DNA of 64,000 bases from Streptomyces sp. NBC_01317 (GTDB lineage: Bacteria; Actinomycetota; Actinomycetes; Streptomycetales; Streptomycetaceae), in NCBI RefSeq assembly GCF_035961655.1, contig NZ_CP108393.1, positions 2,835,501-2,899,500 of the forward strand, given 5' to 3'. This document shows, one piece after another, positions 24,962 through 34,033 of the stretch. Each line of letters opens with the position of its first letter. Positions within the stretch are counted from its first letter, which is position 1. The position numbers were made by a program, and so were the translations under genes. A model generated the notes under the pieces. The model saw only the letters and a program-made list of their open reading frames with translations. It had not been told where the DNA came from and did not search any database.

Positions 24962-27900
24962 CTAACCGGATCCGGCGGTCGTCCGGTCTGCTGTCCGTCC
25001 TCCGTCCCCCTCCCGCTCCGTGTCCCCGTCCGCGTCGCTGTCGCCGTCCGCGCCCGCGTCCCCGCCGGTGAGGATCGCTTCCAGTTCGGCCCGGGAGAGG
25101 AGGCGGTCGGGGCGGACGACGTCCCCGGTGCGTACGTACAGGAACGCGGCCGTGACGGCGGACGGCGGGAGGGCGTGCTGCTCGGCCCAGGCGAGGCGGT
25201 AGACGGCGAGCTGGAGGGGGTCGGCGGTACGGGCGCGGCTGGTCTTCCAGTCGATGATCTCGTACGTGTCCGCGCCGGTTCCGGGGTCGGTGGCGCGGTA
25301 GACGGCGTCGATCCGGCCGCGGATCACCCGGCCCGCGAGGGTCAGCTGGAACGGCGCTTCCACCCGGTACGGCGTACGGCGCGCGTACGGGGTCCGCTCG
25401 AAGGCCGCCTTGAGCGCGGCCAGGTCACGCTCGTCGGCGATCTCCGGCTCGTCCTCGTCCCCGCCGGGCAGCTCGTCGGGGCCGAGCAGGGGCAGGGGCA
25501 GCTCCTCGAACCGCGACTCCACCCAGGCGTGGAACCGGGTGCCCCGGCGGGCGGCGGGCTGCGGCGGCCGGGGCATGGGGCGCGCCAGCTCGTGGGCGAA
25601 ACCGTCCGGGTCGGCGGCGAGGCGCATCAGCTGGGACGCGGAGAGCGAGGGCGGTACGGGGACGTCACGGACACCCGCCCGCGCGCGGCGCAGCTCGCGC
25701 GCGAGCGCGTCGAGATCACGGTCCCAGGAGGCGAGGATCCGGGCCTCCTCGGGGGCGGGGCGCGGGGGCCCTGTGCGGGGGGCGGGGACGGAGGGTACGG
25801 GCGGGGGCCCGGTGCGCGCGGGTGCGGCGGGCGCGTGCGGGGGCCGGGGGCCGGGCCCGGCGGGCTCCGGCTCGGCCTCGACACGCGCGCGCGCCGAGCC
25901 GGTGTGCTCGGGTACGGGACCGGCGTGGTCGGGCCCGGCGTGGTCGGGTACGGCATGGTCGGGTACGGCATGGTCGGGTACGGGCCCGGCGCTGGGCGGT
26001 ACAGGACCGGCGTGCTCGGGTACGGGCCCCGCGTGCGGCGGTACGGGTCCCGGTGGCCCGGCGGTGTCGGGGCCCGTCGGCCCGGCGGTGTCGGCGTCCG
26101 TCGGCCAGGCGTCCCAGTACAGGACGTCGTCGTACTGCGGCTCTCCGGGGGCGTCGGCCCCGGCGCCGGCGGGGGCGTGTCCGCGATCCGCCCGGCCCTC
26201 GTCCGTGGTGCCGGGCACAGGCCGCCCGGAGGGAGGCGGCGAGGTGTCCCACCCCCCGAAGTCGCCGTGCTCCGCCTCGGCGTGGTCGACGTCCGGCGGG
26301 GCGTACCCGTCCTCCGGGTCCTCCGGCTCGTCGCCGAAAGTCTCGTCCTCGAAAGGGGCGTCTTCGAATGGGGCGTCCCACGGTTCGTCCGCGAGGGCGG
26401 CGGGCGGCTCCTCAGCAGCGCCCGAGCGCAGCTCGTCCAGGTGCGCCAGCACCGTGTCCGCCGCCGCGCGGCGGCGCGACAGGGCGTCGGCGTCCAACGG
26501 GAGGGGCCACGGCTGGGGCGTGGAGAGGGCCCGCAGGGACGGGTTCACCTCGCCCTCGGCCGGTTCGTCCGCCCACGCCTCGATCTCGCCGTGGCCGGCC
26601 ACGCAATGGTCGTACAGCGCGTGCAGGAAGTCCGACGGGCCTCGGGTACGCTTCTGGGTCGGGCCCCACCAGTGGCCGGAGCCGAGGAGCAGCGAGCGCG
26701 GGCGCGTGAAGGTGACGTACCCGAGGCGCAGTTCCTCCGTGTGCTGGTGCGCCTTCATCTCGTCCTTGAACGCCGTGAGGCCCTTCGCGTCCCAGGAGGT
26801 GACCTCCGGCAGCGTGGGCGCGTCGCCGCGCAGCGGGTGCGGGAGGACCTTCGCCTGGGACGTCCAGGCCTCGCGCGCCCGGTTGTTGGGGAACTGGCCG
26901 GTGACCAGCCCCGGGACGGCGACCACGTCCCACTCCAGGCCCTTGGCCTTGTGCGCGGTGAGCACCTTCACCGTGTTCTCGCCGCCCGGCAGCGCGTTGT
27001 CCAGCCCCTTCTCGTACTGCGCCGCCGTCCTTAGGAAGGCGAGGAACGCCAGCAGGCCTGCCTCCCCGTCGAGCGCGGCGAAGGAGGCCGCCATGTCCAG
27101 GAAGTTGTTCAGGGTCTCCCGGCGGCGGGCGGCCAGCGCGTGCGGCGACGCGGCCAGTTCGACCTCCAGGCCCGTCGTGGCGAGGACGCGGTGCAGGACG
27201 TCCATCAGCGGGTCGGCCAGCGACCGGCGCAGGTCGCGCAGTTCGGTGGCGAGCCTCGCGAAGCGGACCCGGGCGGCGGCGGAGAACGGCAGCCCGTCGT
27301 CAGGGGCGCCCGCCGACTCCAGGAACGTGTCCAGGGCGTCCGCGAGGGAGATCACCTCCGCCGGGTCCGTCCCCTCGACGGCCGCCGCCAGCCGCGCCTC
27401 CGTGCTGTCCTCGCCGTCCGGCCCGGGTCCCCGGTGCACCAGGAGCCGCGCCCTGCGCCCCAGCAGCGCCAGGTCGCGGGGGCCGATGCGCCAGCGGGGA
27501 CCGCTGAGGAGCCGTACCAGCGACGCGTTCGCCCCCGGGTCCTGGAGCACCTCGCACACCGCGACGAGGTCGGCGACCTCCGGGAGGTGCAGCAGCCCGG
27601 AGAGCCCCACCACCTCGACCGGCACCTCACGGGCCACCAGCGCGCCCTGGATCTCGGCGAAGTCCCCCGCCGTACGGCACAGGACGGCCACCTCGCCCGG
27701 TTCCTTGCCCGTACGCACCAGATGCGCGAGGGAGTCGGCGAGCCAGGCGATCTCCTCCGCGTGGGTGGGCAGGAGGGCGCAGCGGACCATGCCGTCGCGC
27801 TCCGCGCCCGGGGCGGGGCGCAGCGCCTCGACACCTTCGTGCATCGCGCGCAGGGGCGTGGCGAGGCCGTTGGCCAGGTCGAGGAGCCGGCCGCCGCTGC

Positions 27901-28924
27901 GGCGGTTCTCGCTGAGCGAGAAGCGGGTGGCGGGCGTCCCGTCCGCGTACGGGAAGTGGACGGGGAAGTCGTCCAGGTTGGCGACGGACGCGCCACGCCA
28001 GCCGTAGATCGCCTGGCAGGGGTCGCCGACGGCGGTCACCGCGTGGCCCGTGTCCCCGCCGAAGAGGCCGGACAGGAGGAGCCGTTGGGCGACGGACGTG
28101 TCCTGGTACTCGTCCAGGAGGACCACCCGGAACTCCTCCCGGAGGATCCGGCCCACCTCGGGTCTGGTCATGGCCAGCTCGGCGGAGAGGGCGATCTGGT
28201 CGCCGAAGTCGAGGAGGTCGCGGGCGCTCTTCGCCGCCCGGTAGCGCCCGACCAGGTCGAGCAGCTCACGGCGCGCGGTGGCGGCCTCGGGGACCTTGCG
28301 CAGCTCGGCGTTGCTGAGCCGGGCGCCGTCCAGGGTGTGCAGCAGCGCGATGTCGTGCGCGCCGAGCGCGCCGGGCCGTACGAGATGTTCGGACAGCTCT
28401 CCGTCGAGCGTGAGGAGATCGCTGACCAGAGCGGGAAGGGATTTGGTCAGGGCGGGGTACGGTCCCGGCGCGTCCCGCAGCACGCGCGCGGCGAGCTGGA
28501 AGCGGGTGGCGTCCGCGAGCAGCCGGGCCGTCGGCTCCAGGCCTATGCGCAGGCCGTGGTCGGTGAGGAGCTGCCCGGCGAAGGCGTGGTAGGTGGAGAT
28601 GCGGGGTTCGCCCGGGGGGTGGTCGGGGTCGATCGTGTCGGGGTCGGTGACGCCGGCCCGTACCAGCGCCTTGCGGACCCGCTCGGCCAGTTCGCCCGCG
28701 GCCTTGTTGGTGAACGTGAGCCCGAGGACCTGCTCGGGGGCGACCTGTCCGGTCCCCACCAGCCACACCACCCGGGCGGCCATGACCGTCGTCTTCCCCG
28801 ACCCGGCTCCGGCCACGATGACCTGCGGGGCGGGCGGCGCGGTGATGCAGGCCGTCTGCTCCGGGGTGAAGGGGATGCCGAGGAGCTCCTTGAGCTGCTC
28901 GGGGTGGGTGAGGTGTGCGGACAC
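24962..28924 (-). CDS. adnB: UvrD-type helicase/nuclease AdnB, with long low-complexity insertion
   Basis: About 1320 residues from GTG 28924; an earlier GTG at 28945 is possible. N-terminal SF1 motor: Walker A GAGSGKT at 39-45, LTFTNKAAGELAERV, VVLLDEYQDTS, GDPCQAIYGWRGA. The C-terminal RecB-like nuclease shows GRIDAVYR, EIIDWKT and LQLAVYRLAWAE, the PD-(D/E)xK core. AdnA and AdnB form the mycobacterial-type resection motor-nuclease for double-strand breaks. Family members are near 1100 residues. Here an acidic, then Pro/Gly-rich stretch of about 215 residues (DNA about 25740-26390), with tandem GPVPEHA/VPDHA units, lies between motor and nuclease. Confidence 0.9.
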   Translation of the reverse strand: MSAHLTHPEQLKELLGIPFTPEQTACITAPPAPQVIVAGAGSGKTTVMAARVVWLVGTGQVAPEQVLGLTFTNKAAGELAERVRKALVRAGVTDPDTIDPDHPPGEPRISTYHAFAGQLLTDHGLRIGLEPTARLLADATRFQLAARVLRDAPGPYPALTKSLPALVSDLLTLDGELSEHLVRPGALGAHDIALLHTLDGARLSNAELRKVPEAATARRELLDLVGRYRAAKSARDLLDFGDQIALSAELAMTRPEVGRILREEFRVVLLDEYQDTSVAQRLLLSGLFGGDTGHAVTAVGDPCQAIYGWRGASVANLDDFPVHFPYADGTPATRFSLSENRRSGGRLLDLANGLATPLRAMHEGVEALRPAPGAERDGMVRCALLPTHAEEIAWLADSLAHLVRTGKEPGEVAVLCRTAGDFAEIQGALVAREVPVEVVGLSGLLHLPEVADLVAVCEVLQDPGANASLVRLLSGPRWRIGPRDLALLGRRARLLVHRGPGPDGEDSTEARLAAAVEGTDPAEVISLADALDTFLESAGAPDDGLPFSAAARVRFARLATELRDLRRSLADPLMDVLHRVLATTGLEVELAASPHALAARRRETLNNFLDMAASFAALDGEAGLLAFLAFLRTAAQYEKGLDNALPGGENTVKVLTAHKAKGLEWDVVAVPGLVTGQFPNNRAREAWTSQAKVLPHPLRGDAPTLPEVTSWDAKGLTAFKDEMKAHQHTEELRLGYVTFTRPRSLLLGSGHWWGPTQKRTRGPSDFLHALYDHCVAGHGEIEAWADEPAEGEVNPSLRALSTPQPWPLPLDADALSRRRAAADTVLAHLDELRSGAAEEPPAALADEPWDAPFEDAPFEDETFGDEPEDPEDGYAPPDVDHAEAEHGDFGGWDTSPPPSGRPVPGTTDEGRADRGHAPAGAGADAPGEPQYDDVLYWDAWPTDADTAGPTGPDTAGPPGPVPPHAGPVPEHAGPVPPSAGPVPDHAVPDHAVPDHAGPDHAGPVPEHTGSARARVEAEPEPAGPGPRPPHAPAAPARTGPPPVPSVPAPRTGPPRPAPEEARILASWDRDLDALARELRRARAGVRDVPVPPSLSASQLMRLAADPDGFAHELARPMPRPPQPAARRGTRFHAWVESRFEELPLPLLGPDELPGGDEDEPEIADERDLAALKAAFERTPYARRTPYRVEAPFQLTLAGRVIRGRIDAVYRATDPGTGADTYEIIDWKTSRARTADPLQLAVYRLAWAEQHALPPSAVTAAFLYVRTGDVVRPDRLLSRAELEAILTGGDAGADGDSDADGDTEREGDGGRTADRTTAGSG
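25900..26095. repeat. In-frame 15-bp minisatellite inside adnB
   Basis: Imperfect tandem units of about 15 bp related to GGCATGGTCGGGTAC encode alternating GPVPEHA and VPDHA peptides. The two centre units (about 25954-25983) are identical, so the array is young. Confidence 0.8.
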
Positions 28925-29013
28925 CTCAGGAAGGCTATCGGCCACCACTGACAACGCCGGGGGGCGGGCGTGTTGGGCGCTGGGATGCCCGCGCCGGCGC
29001 CGTCCCCGGCGCC

Positions 29014-32000
29014 TCACTCCACGATCTGGCGGCCCTCCGGCTGCGCACTGCACGACGCGCGGAACGCGCAGTGCGCGCAGTGCTGGCCGGTGGCCGGGGT
29101 GAAGCGTTCGTCCAGCACGCGGCCGGCGGCGGAGGCGAGGAGGTCGCCGACCCACTCGCCCGCCAGTGGCTCCTGGGCCTGGACCTTGGGGAAGTCCTCC
29201 CCGCCCTCCTTCTTGGGCGCGGCCTGGCGCAGTTGGACGAGTTCGGCGCCGCCCGGCTCGGGGCGGCGGCCGTCGAAGACCTCGTCCAGGGCGCCCTCGC
29301 GGACCGCGAGCTGGTAGACCGCGAGCTGCGGGTGGTGGGCCACCTCGTCCTTGGTGGGCGCGGCTTTGCCGGTCTTGAAGTCGACGACGTACGCGCGGCC
29401 TTCCGCGTCCCGCTCGACGCGGTCCATGGAGCCCCTGATCCGTACTTCGTACGGACCCGCTTCGAGGGTGACGTCAAAGCCGTGCTCGGTGGCGGTGGCG
29501 GTACGGCCGCCCCGGTCCGTCACGTGCCAGCGCAGGAAGCGTTCGAGCGCCACGCGCGCGTGCTCTTTCTCCTGCGTGGACTTCCAGGGGGCGTCGAAGG
29601 CGAGTCCGTCCCACACGGAGTCCAGGCGCTCCATGAGGACGGCGAGGTCGGCGGGGGTACGGCCGGAGGCCACCTCGTCGGCCAGGACGTGCACGACGTT
29701 GCCGAAGCCCTGAGCGGCGGTGGCGGGGGCGTCCGCCTTCACCTCGCGGCCCAGGAACCACTGGAGGGCGCAGGTGTTCTCCAGCTGGTCGAGGGTGCTG
29801 CCGGAGAGCGCGACGGGGTGGTCCCTGTCGCGCAGCGGGACCGTGCTGCGGGTCGGCTCGTACAGCCCCCACCAGCTGTGCGGGTGCGCGGCGGGGACGA
29901 GGGCGTGGCCGTCCTCGTCGGTCAGCGCGGCGAGCCGGGCGAGGCGGCGGGCGGCGGCGTCGCGCAGGGCGGGGGTCGCCTCCGGGTCGACGGTGGTGGC
30001 GCGCAGTTCGGCGACGAGCGGGGCGACGGCGAGGGGGCGGCGGGGGCGGCCGGTGACGTCGCGGGGTTCGACGCCCAGTTCGGCGAGGAAGCGGGAGGGC
30101 TGGTCGCCGTCGTCGGCGGGCGCCTTGACGGCGGTGACGACGAGGCGTTCGCGGGCGCGGGTGGCGGCCACGTAGAACAGGCGGCGCTCCTCCGTAAGAA
30201 GGGCGCCGGGACTGAGTGGTTCGGCGAGTCCGTCGCGGCCGATCCTGTCGGCCTCCAGGAGGGAACCGCGGCGCCGCAGATCGGGCCAGAGGCCCTCCTG
30301 TACGCCCGCGACGACCACGAGCCGCCACTCCAGGCCCTTCGAGCGGTGCGCCGTCATGAGCCGTACGGCGTCGGGGCGTACGGCGCGGCGGCTGAGGGTG
30401 TCGGCGGCGATGTCCTGGGCGTCCAGCTCTTCGAGGAAGTTGAGCGCGCCCCGGCCGCCGGTGCGTTCCTCGGCGCGGGCGGCGGCGTCGAAGAGGGCGC
30501 AGACCGCGTCGAGGTCGCGGTCGGCGTTGCGGCCGGCCGCGCCGCCGCGCAGGGCGGCCCGCTCCAGCCGTCCCGGCCACGGGGTGCCGTCCCACAGCTC
30601 CCAGAGGGCCTCTTCGGCGGTGCCGCCGCCTTCGAGCAGCTCACGCGCCTTGCGCAGCAGCGCACCGAGGCGCTGCGCGCCCCTGGCGTACGCCGGGTCG
30701 TGCGCGACGAGCCGCTCGGGCTGCGCGAGCGCGAGGGCGAGCAGCGTGTCGGAGCCCGGCGGCAGCCGGTTCCCGGCGGCACGCTCCTCGTCCCGCAACG
30801 CCCGCCCGAGCCGCCGCAGATCGGCGGTGTCCATCCCACCGAGGGGCGAGGCGAGCAACGAGAGCGCGGTCTCCACCCCGAGCCACCCGGCGCCGTCCCC
30901 CTCCGGGGGACGGGAATCGCCGACGCTCCCCGCCTCGGGGCCCCCAGGTCCGTCCGGGCCGTCGCCCCCCGCACCTCCGAGCCCGTCCCGCACCCCGGAC
31001 GGCCCGAGCCCACCCGACGCGTCCGCACCGACCGTGGCGGCACCGGCCGGCACATGTACCGCCACACCATCGCCGAACGGCACGATGCCGGGCCCACCCG
31101 TGGGCGGCACGGAGTCGGTCCCATCCACGGAGAGCCCCTGCCCCCCAGGGCCGGCGGCCCCGTCCTGCGCGCCCTCGCGGGACGCGGGCGCCTCGGTCGG
31201 CACCGCGACGGGCCGTGCCCGGCCAAGGTCGGCTGCCCCGCCCCGCGCACCCTCGGGGGACGCGGACGCCCCGGTCGACCCTGCGGGGTCTGCCTCAAGC
31301 ACGGACCGCGCCCCCCCAAGGCCGGCCGCCCCGTCCTCTGTGCCCTCAGGGGACGGGGACGCCCCGCCCGCCCCCGCAACGACGGCCCGTGCCCGGCCGC
31401 GCGGGGCCGGTCCGCCCGCCCTGCCGGGCGGGGACGCCTCCGGGCGCCCGGGGGCGGGATCGTCCTCGGAGAGCGCCCGGCCGGAACCGGCCGCCTCGTC
31501 CCGCCCGTCCGCGCTGGCCGCCTCCGCCGACAGCCCAAAGCCCACTTCGTCCAAGGACGATGCCCGCCCACGGCCGGTCGCATCGCCCGGCGCCTCCGCG
31601 CCGACGACCGACGCCTCCGGTGACAGCCCGGCGGCCTCTTCGGCCTCGCTCCGTGTGTCCTTGCCGGGCGCCCCCGGCACCGGCAGCAGGGTCGGGGCCG
31701 GAGGGTGCGTCGCCGCCTCCGCGACCGCTCTCAGGGCCGTCAGGAGGGGGGACACCGCCGGTTCGTGGCGGAGGGGGACGTCGTCGCCGTCCACGTCCAG
31801 GGGGACGCCCGCCGAGGTCAGGGCGCGGCGGATCGAGGGGATCGTGCGACCGCCCGCGCGGACCAGGACCGCCATGTCCGACCAGGGGACGCCGTCCTCC
31901 AAGTGGGCGCGGCGCAGGATGTCCGCGACGTTCTCCAGTTCCGTGGAGGCCGTCGGGTACGTGTACGTCTCGACCCGGCCGCCCTCCCGGACCGCCGCCA

Positions 32001-33105
32001 GTTCGCGGTGCGCCCGGATCTTCTCCGCCGGGAGCCGGGGCAGCGGCATCCGGCGCGTCAGCAGCCGCGTCGCGGCCAGGAGCCCGTCGCCGGAGCGGCG
32101 GGACGTCGTCAGGACCTCCACCCGGGCCGGGCGGCCGTCCTGGCCGGGGAACGTGTACGGGAAATCCAGGATGCCGTTCACGTCCGCGCCGCGGAACGCG
32201 TAGATCGACTGGTCGGGGTCGCCGAAGGCGACCAGCGTGCGCCCCTGCCCCGCCAGCGCCTCCAACAGCCGCACCTGCGCCGGGTCCGTGTCCTGGTACT
32301 CGTCCACGAACACCACGTCGTACCGCCCCGCCAGCTGCTCCGCCACCTCGGGACGGGACGCCAGCAGCACGGCCCGGTGGACCAGTTCCGCGTAGTCGAG
32401 GACCCCCTGCATGTCCAGGACGTCCAGGTACTCGGCGAGGAAGGACGCCGCCGCCGACCAGTCAGGCCGGCCGGTACGGCGCGCGAACGCCGCCAGCGCG
32501 TCCGGGCCCAGGCCCAGTTCACGGCTGCGGGCCAGCACCGCCCGTACCTCGTCGGCGAAGCCGCGTGTGGTCAGGCAGGCCCGCAGCTCGTCCGGCCACC
32601 GGACGTGCGACCGCCCCTCCCGCTCCAGGTCGAGCTGACCCGCCAGCAGGTCCCGTACGGCCACGTCCTGCTCGGGCCCCGACAGCAGCCGCAGCGGTTC
32701 CGTGAACAGCTCGGCCTCCTGGTGGGCGCGGATCAGCGCGTAACAGAAGGAGTGGAACGTGGTCGCCTGCGGCCCGCGTGTGCCGCCGAGCCGTACCGCC
32801 GTACGGTCGCGCAGCTCCACCGCCGCCTTGCGGCTGAACGTGAGCACCAGCATCCGCTCCGGATCCGCGCCCCGCTCGACCCGCGCCGCCACCGACTCCA
32901 CGAGCGTCGTCGTCTTGCCCGTTCCAGGACCCGCCAGCACCAGCAGCGGCCCGGCGCCGTGGTCAACCACCGCGCGCTGCGCCGCGTCCAGCACAGGGGG
33001 GTCCACCGGCGCGGGCGCGGTACGGACCAGTCGGTACGCGCCAGGAGTCCGCTGCCGTACCCGACGGTGCGGGGTACGCCCGGTGGAGGGGGAGGAGGAA
33101 CTCAC
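29014..33105 (-). CDS. adnA: UvrD-type helicase/nuclease AdnA, with large low-complexity insertion
   Basis: 1363 residues from GTG 33105. Motor motifs: Walker A GPGTGKT at 59-65, LTFSRKAAVELRDRT, VFVDEYQDTDPAQ, GDPDQSIYAFRGAD, MTAHRSKGLEW and VAATRARERL. The C-terminal nuclease shows GSMDRVE, VVDFKTGKAAPT and QLAVYQLAVREG, with cysteines (CALQWF and CAHCAF...C) that could hold an iron-sulfur cluster as in AddB-type nucleases. The insertion of roughly 275 residues (DNA about 30890-31715) is Ala/Gly/Pro/Glu-rich and splits the motor region; relatives near 1050-1100 residues lack it. It is the first gene of the adnA-adnB pair; adnB follows 89 bases on. Confidence 0.9.
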   Translation of the reverse strand: MSSSSPSTGRTPHRRVRQRTPGAYRLVRTAPAPVDPPVLDAAQRAVVDHGAGPLLVLAGPGTGKTTTLVESVAARVERGADPERMLVLTFSRKAAVELRDRTAVRLGGTRGPQATTFHSFCYALIRAHQEAELFTEPLRLLSGPEQDVAVRDLLAGQLDLEREGRSHVRWPDELRACLTTRGFADEVRAVLARSRELGLGPDALAAFARRTGRPDWSAAASFLAEYLDVLDMQGVLDYAELVHRAVLLASRPEVAEQLAGRYDVVFVDEYQDTDPAQVRLLEALAGQGRTLVAFGDPDQSIYAFRGADVNGILDFPYTFPGQDGRPARVEVLTTSRRSGDGLLAATRLLTRRMPLPRLPAEKIRAHRELAAVREGGRVETYTYPTASTELENVADILRRAHLEDGVPWSDMAVLVRAGGRTIPSIRRALTSAGVPLDVDGDDVPLRHEPAVSPLLTALRAVAEAATHPPAPTLLPVPGAPGKDTRSEAEEAAGLSPEASVVGAEAPGDATGRGRASSLDEVGFGLSAEAASADGRDEAAGSGRALSEDDPAPGRPEASPPGRAGGPAPRGRARAVVAGAGGASPSPEGTEDGAAGLGGARSVLEADPAGSTGASASPEGARGGAADLGRARPVAVPTEAPASREGAQDGAAGPGGQGLSVDGTDSVPPTGGPGIVPFGDGVAVHVPAGAATVGADASGGLGPSGVRDGLGGAGGDGPDGPGGPEAGSVGDSRPPEGDGAGWLGVETALSLLASPLGGMDTADLRRLGRALRDEERAAGNRLPPGSDTLLALALAQPERLVAHDPAYARGAQRLGALLRKARELLEGGGTAEEALWELWDGTPWPGRLERAALRGGAAGRNADRDLDAVCALFDAAARAEERTGGRGALNFLEELDAQDIAADTLSRRAVRPDAVRLMTAHRSKGLEWRLVVVAGVQEGLWPDLRRRGSLLEADRIGRDGLAEPLSPGALLTEERRLFYVAATRARERLVVTAVKAPADDGDQPSRFLAELGVEPRDVTGRPRRPLAVAPLVAELRATTVDPEATPALRDAAARRLARLAALTDEDGHALVPAAHPHSWWGLYEPTRSTVPLRDRDHPVALSGSTLDQLENTCALQWFLGREVKADAPATAAQGFGNVVHVLADEVASGRTPADLAVLMERLDSVWDGLAFDAPWKSTQEKEHARVALERFLRWHVTDRGGRTATATEHGFDVTLEAGPYEVRIRGSMDRVERDAEGRAYVVDFKTGKAAPTKDEVAHHPQLAVYQLAVREGALDEVFDGRRPEPGGAELVQLRQAAPKKEGGEDFPKVQAQEPLAGEWVGDLLASAAGRVLDERFTPATGQHCAHCAFRASCSAQPEGRQIVE

Positions 33106-33132
33106 GTGGATCGCCGGTCCTGGAGAGGGTGC

Positions 33133-33201
33133 CGCTGGAGCTGGAGTCGGAGTTGGAGCTGGAGTCGGAGGTGAAGGTGGAGGTGGAGTCGGAAGTGGGG
33201 A
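33133..33201. repeat. GGAGTC-type short repeat upstream of adnA
   Basis: About 69 bp of units such as TGGAGCTGGAGTCGGAGT, giving a strand-asymmetric purine-rich tract within the 317-bp space (33106-33422) between adnA and the ATL gene. No gene is seen there. In the adnA frame the tract would encode Pro/Ala/Thr without a start or stop, so part of it could once have been coding. Confidence 0.7.
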
Positions 33202-33422
33202 GCGTACGGGAGCCGGGGAGAGTCGTGGCAGTACGGGGCAGGACGGGACGCCCGGACCGCGCCGACGCTACGCCGTCCCCGGCCGGGGACGCGGGCGCTC
33301 CGGTCCGTACCAGGGGCGGCGCGCGATACCGCCGTACGCCCGCCCCGGCGCAGCTCCGTACTCCGTCCGGTCCCCCGCGCCGCCGCCGGATCCCCCGCGG
33401 CGCGGCCGAATGGCGGAAGCTG

Positions 33423-33839
33423 TCATATATGAGCCCCGTCGCCGGCGTCCGCGTCAGCAGCCCCGCCGTCCCATCGGGCCCGTCTCATGTCGAGGCGCGG
33501 CAGATGGCCCTCGGCGCTGCGCGGGGCCTCGCGCAGCGGGGTGCCCTCGTCGCGGTAGTGGTCCATGGCCCGCAGTTCGTGGCCCGGCAGCAGCACCCCG
33601 TCCGCACGGACGACACGCCACCACGGCACAGCGCCGCCGTACAGCGCCAGCACCCGGCCGACCTGGCGCGGGCCGCCCTCGCCGAGCCATTCCGCGACAT
33701 CGCCGTACGTCATCACCCGGCCGGCCGGGACCAGCTCGGCGACCTCCAGCACCCGCTCCGCGTACGCGGGCAGGTCTCCCGGCTCCGGTCCCTCCCCGGA
33801 CACCCCCGTGTCCGGCTTGTCCCGCTCCTCGTGCCTCAT
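33423..33839 (-). CDS. Alkyltransferase-like protein (ATL, MGMT fold without the cysteine)
   Basis: 138 residues from ATG 33839; an ATG three codons earlier is possible. The DNA-binding part of O6-alkylguanine-DNA alkyltransferase is recognisable (VPAGRVMTYGDVAEWLG, RQVGRVLALYGG). The active-site PCHRV motif has become PWWRVV: Trp replaces the alkyl-accepting cysteine. That is the defining feature of ATL proteins, which bind alkylated bases and hand them to nucleotide excision repair. It lies upstream of adnA on the same strand, fitting a repair context. Confidence 0.93.
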   Translation of the reverse strand: MRHEERDKPDTGVSGEGPEPGDLPAYAERVLEVAELVPAGRVMTYGDVAEWLGEGGPRQVGRVLALYGGAVPWWRVVRADGVLLPGHELRAMDHYRDEGTPLREAPRSAEGHLPRLDMRRARWDGGAADADAGDGAHI

Positions 33840-33920
33840 CCGACCCATCCTGCCGCACCCCACCGACAACCCGCCCGCCCCCGTCACCCCCTCGCGCCCC
33901 AGCGCATTCGTTCGGTCACC

Positions 33921-33936
33921 GTGTGTGCATACACAC
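33921..33936. promoter_or_regulatory. Inverted repeat in the ATL / flippase promoter region
   Basis: GTGTGT-GCAT-ACACAC with perfect 6-bp arms lies in the 194-bp divergent region (33840-34033) between the ATL gene and the membrane fusion gene. A candidate operator; no regulator is identified. Confidence 0.4.
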
Positions 33937-34033
33937 GCAAAGGGACGTATCTCGCACACTCCACGCCCCCGCAATGCACCCTGATGCCCCCGTCTGTCGG
34001 CCGCTCGTGCCACCATCATGCGGGCGGTGACTG

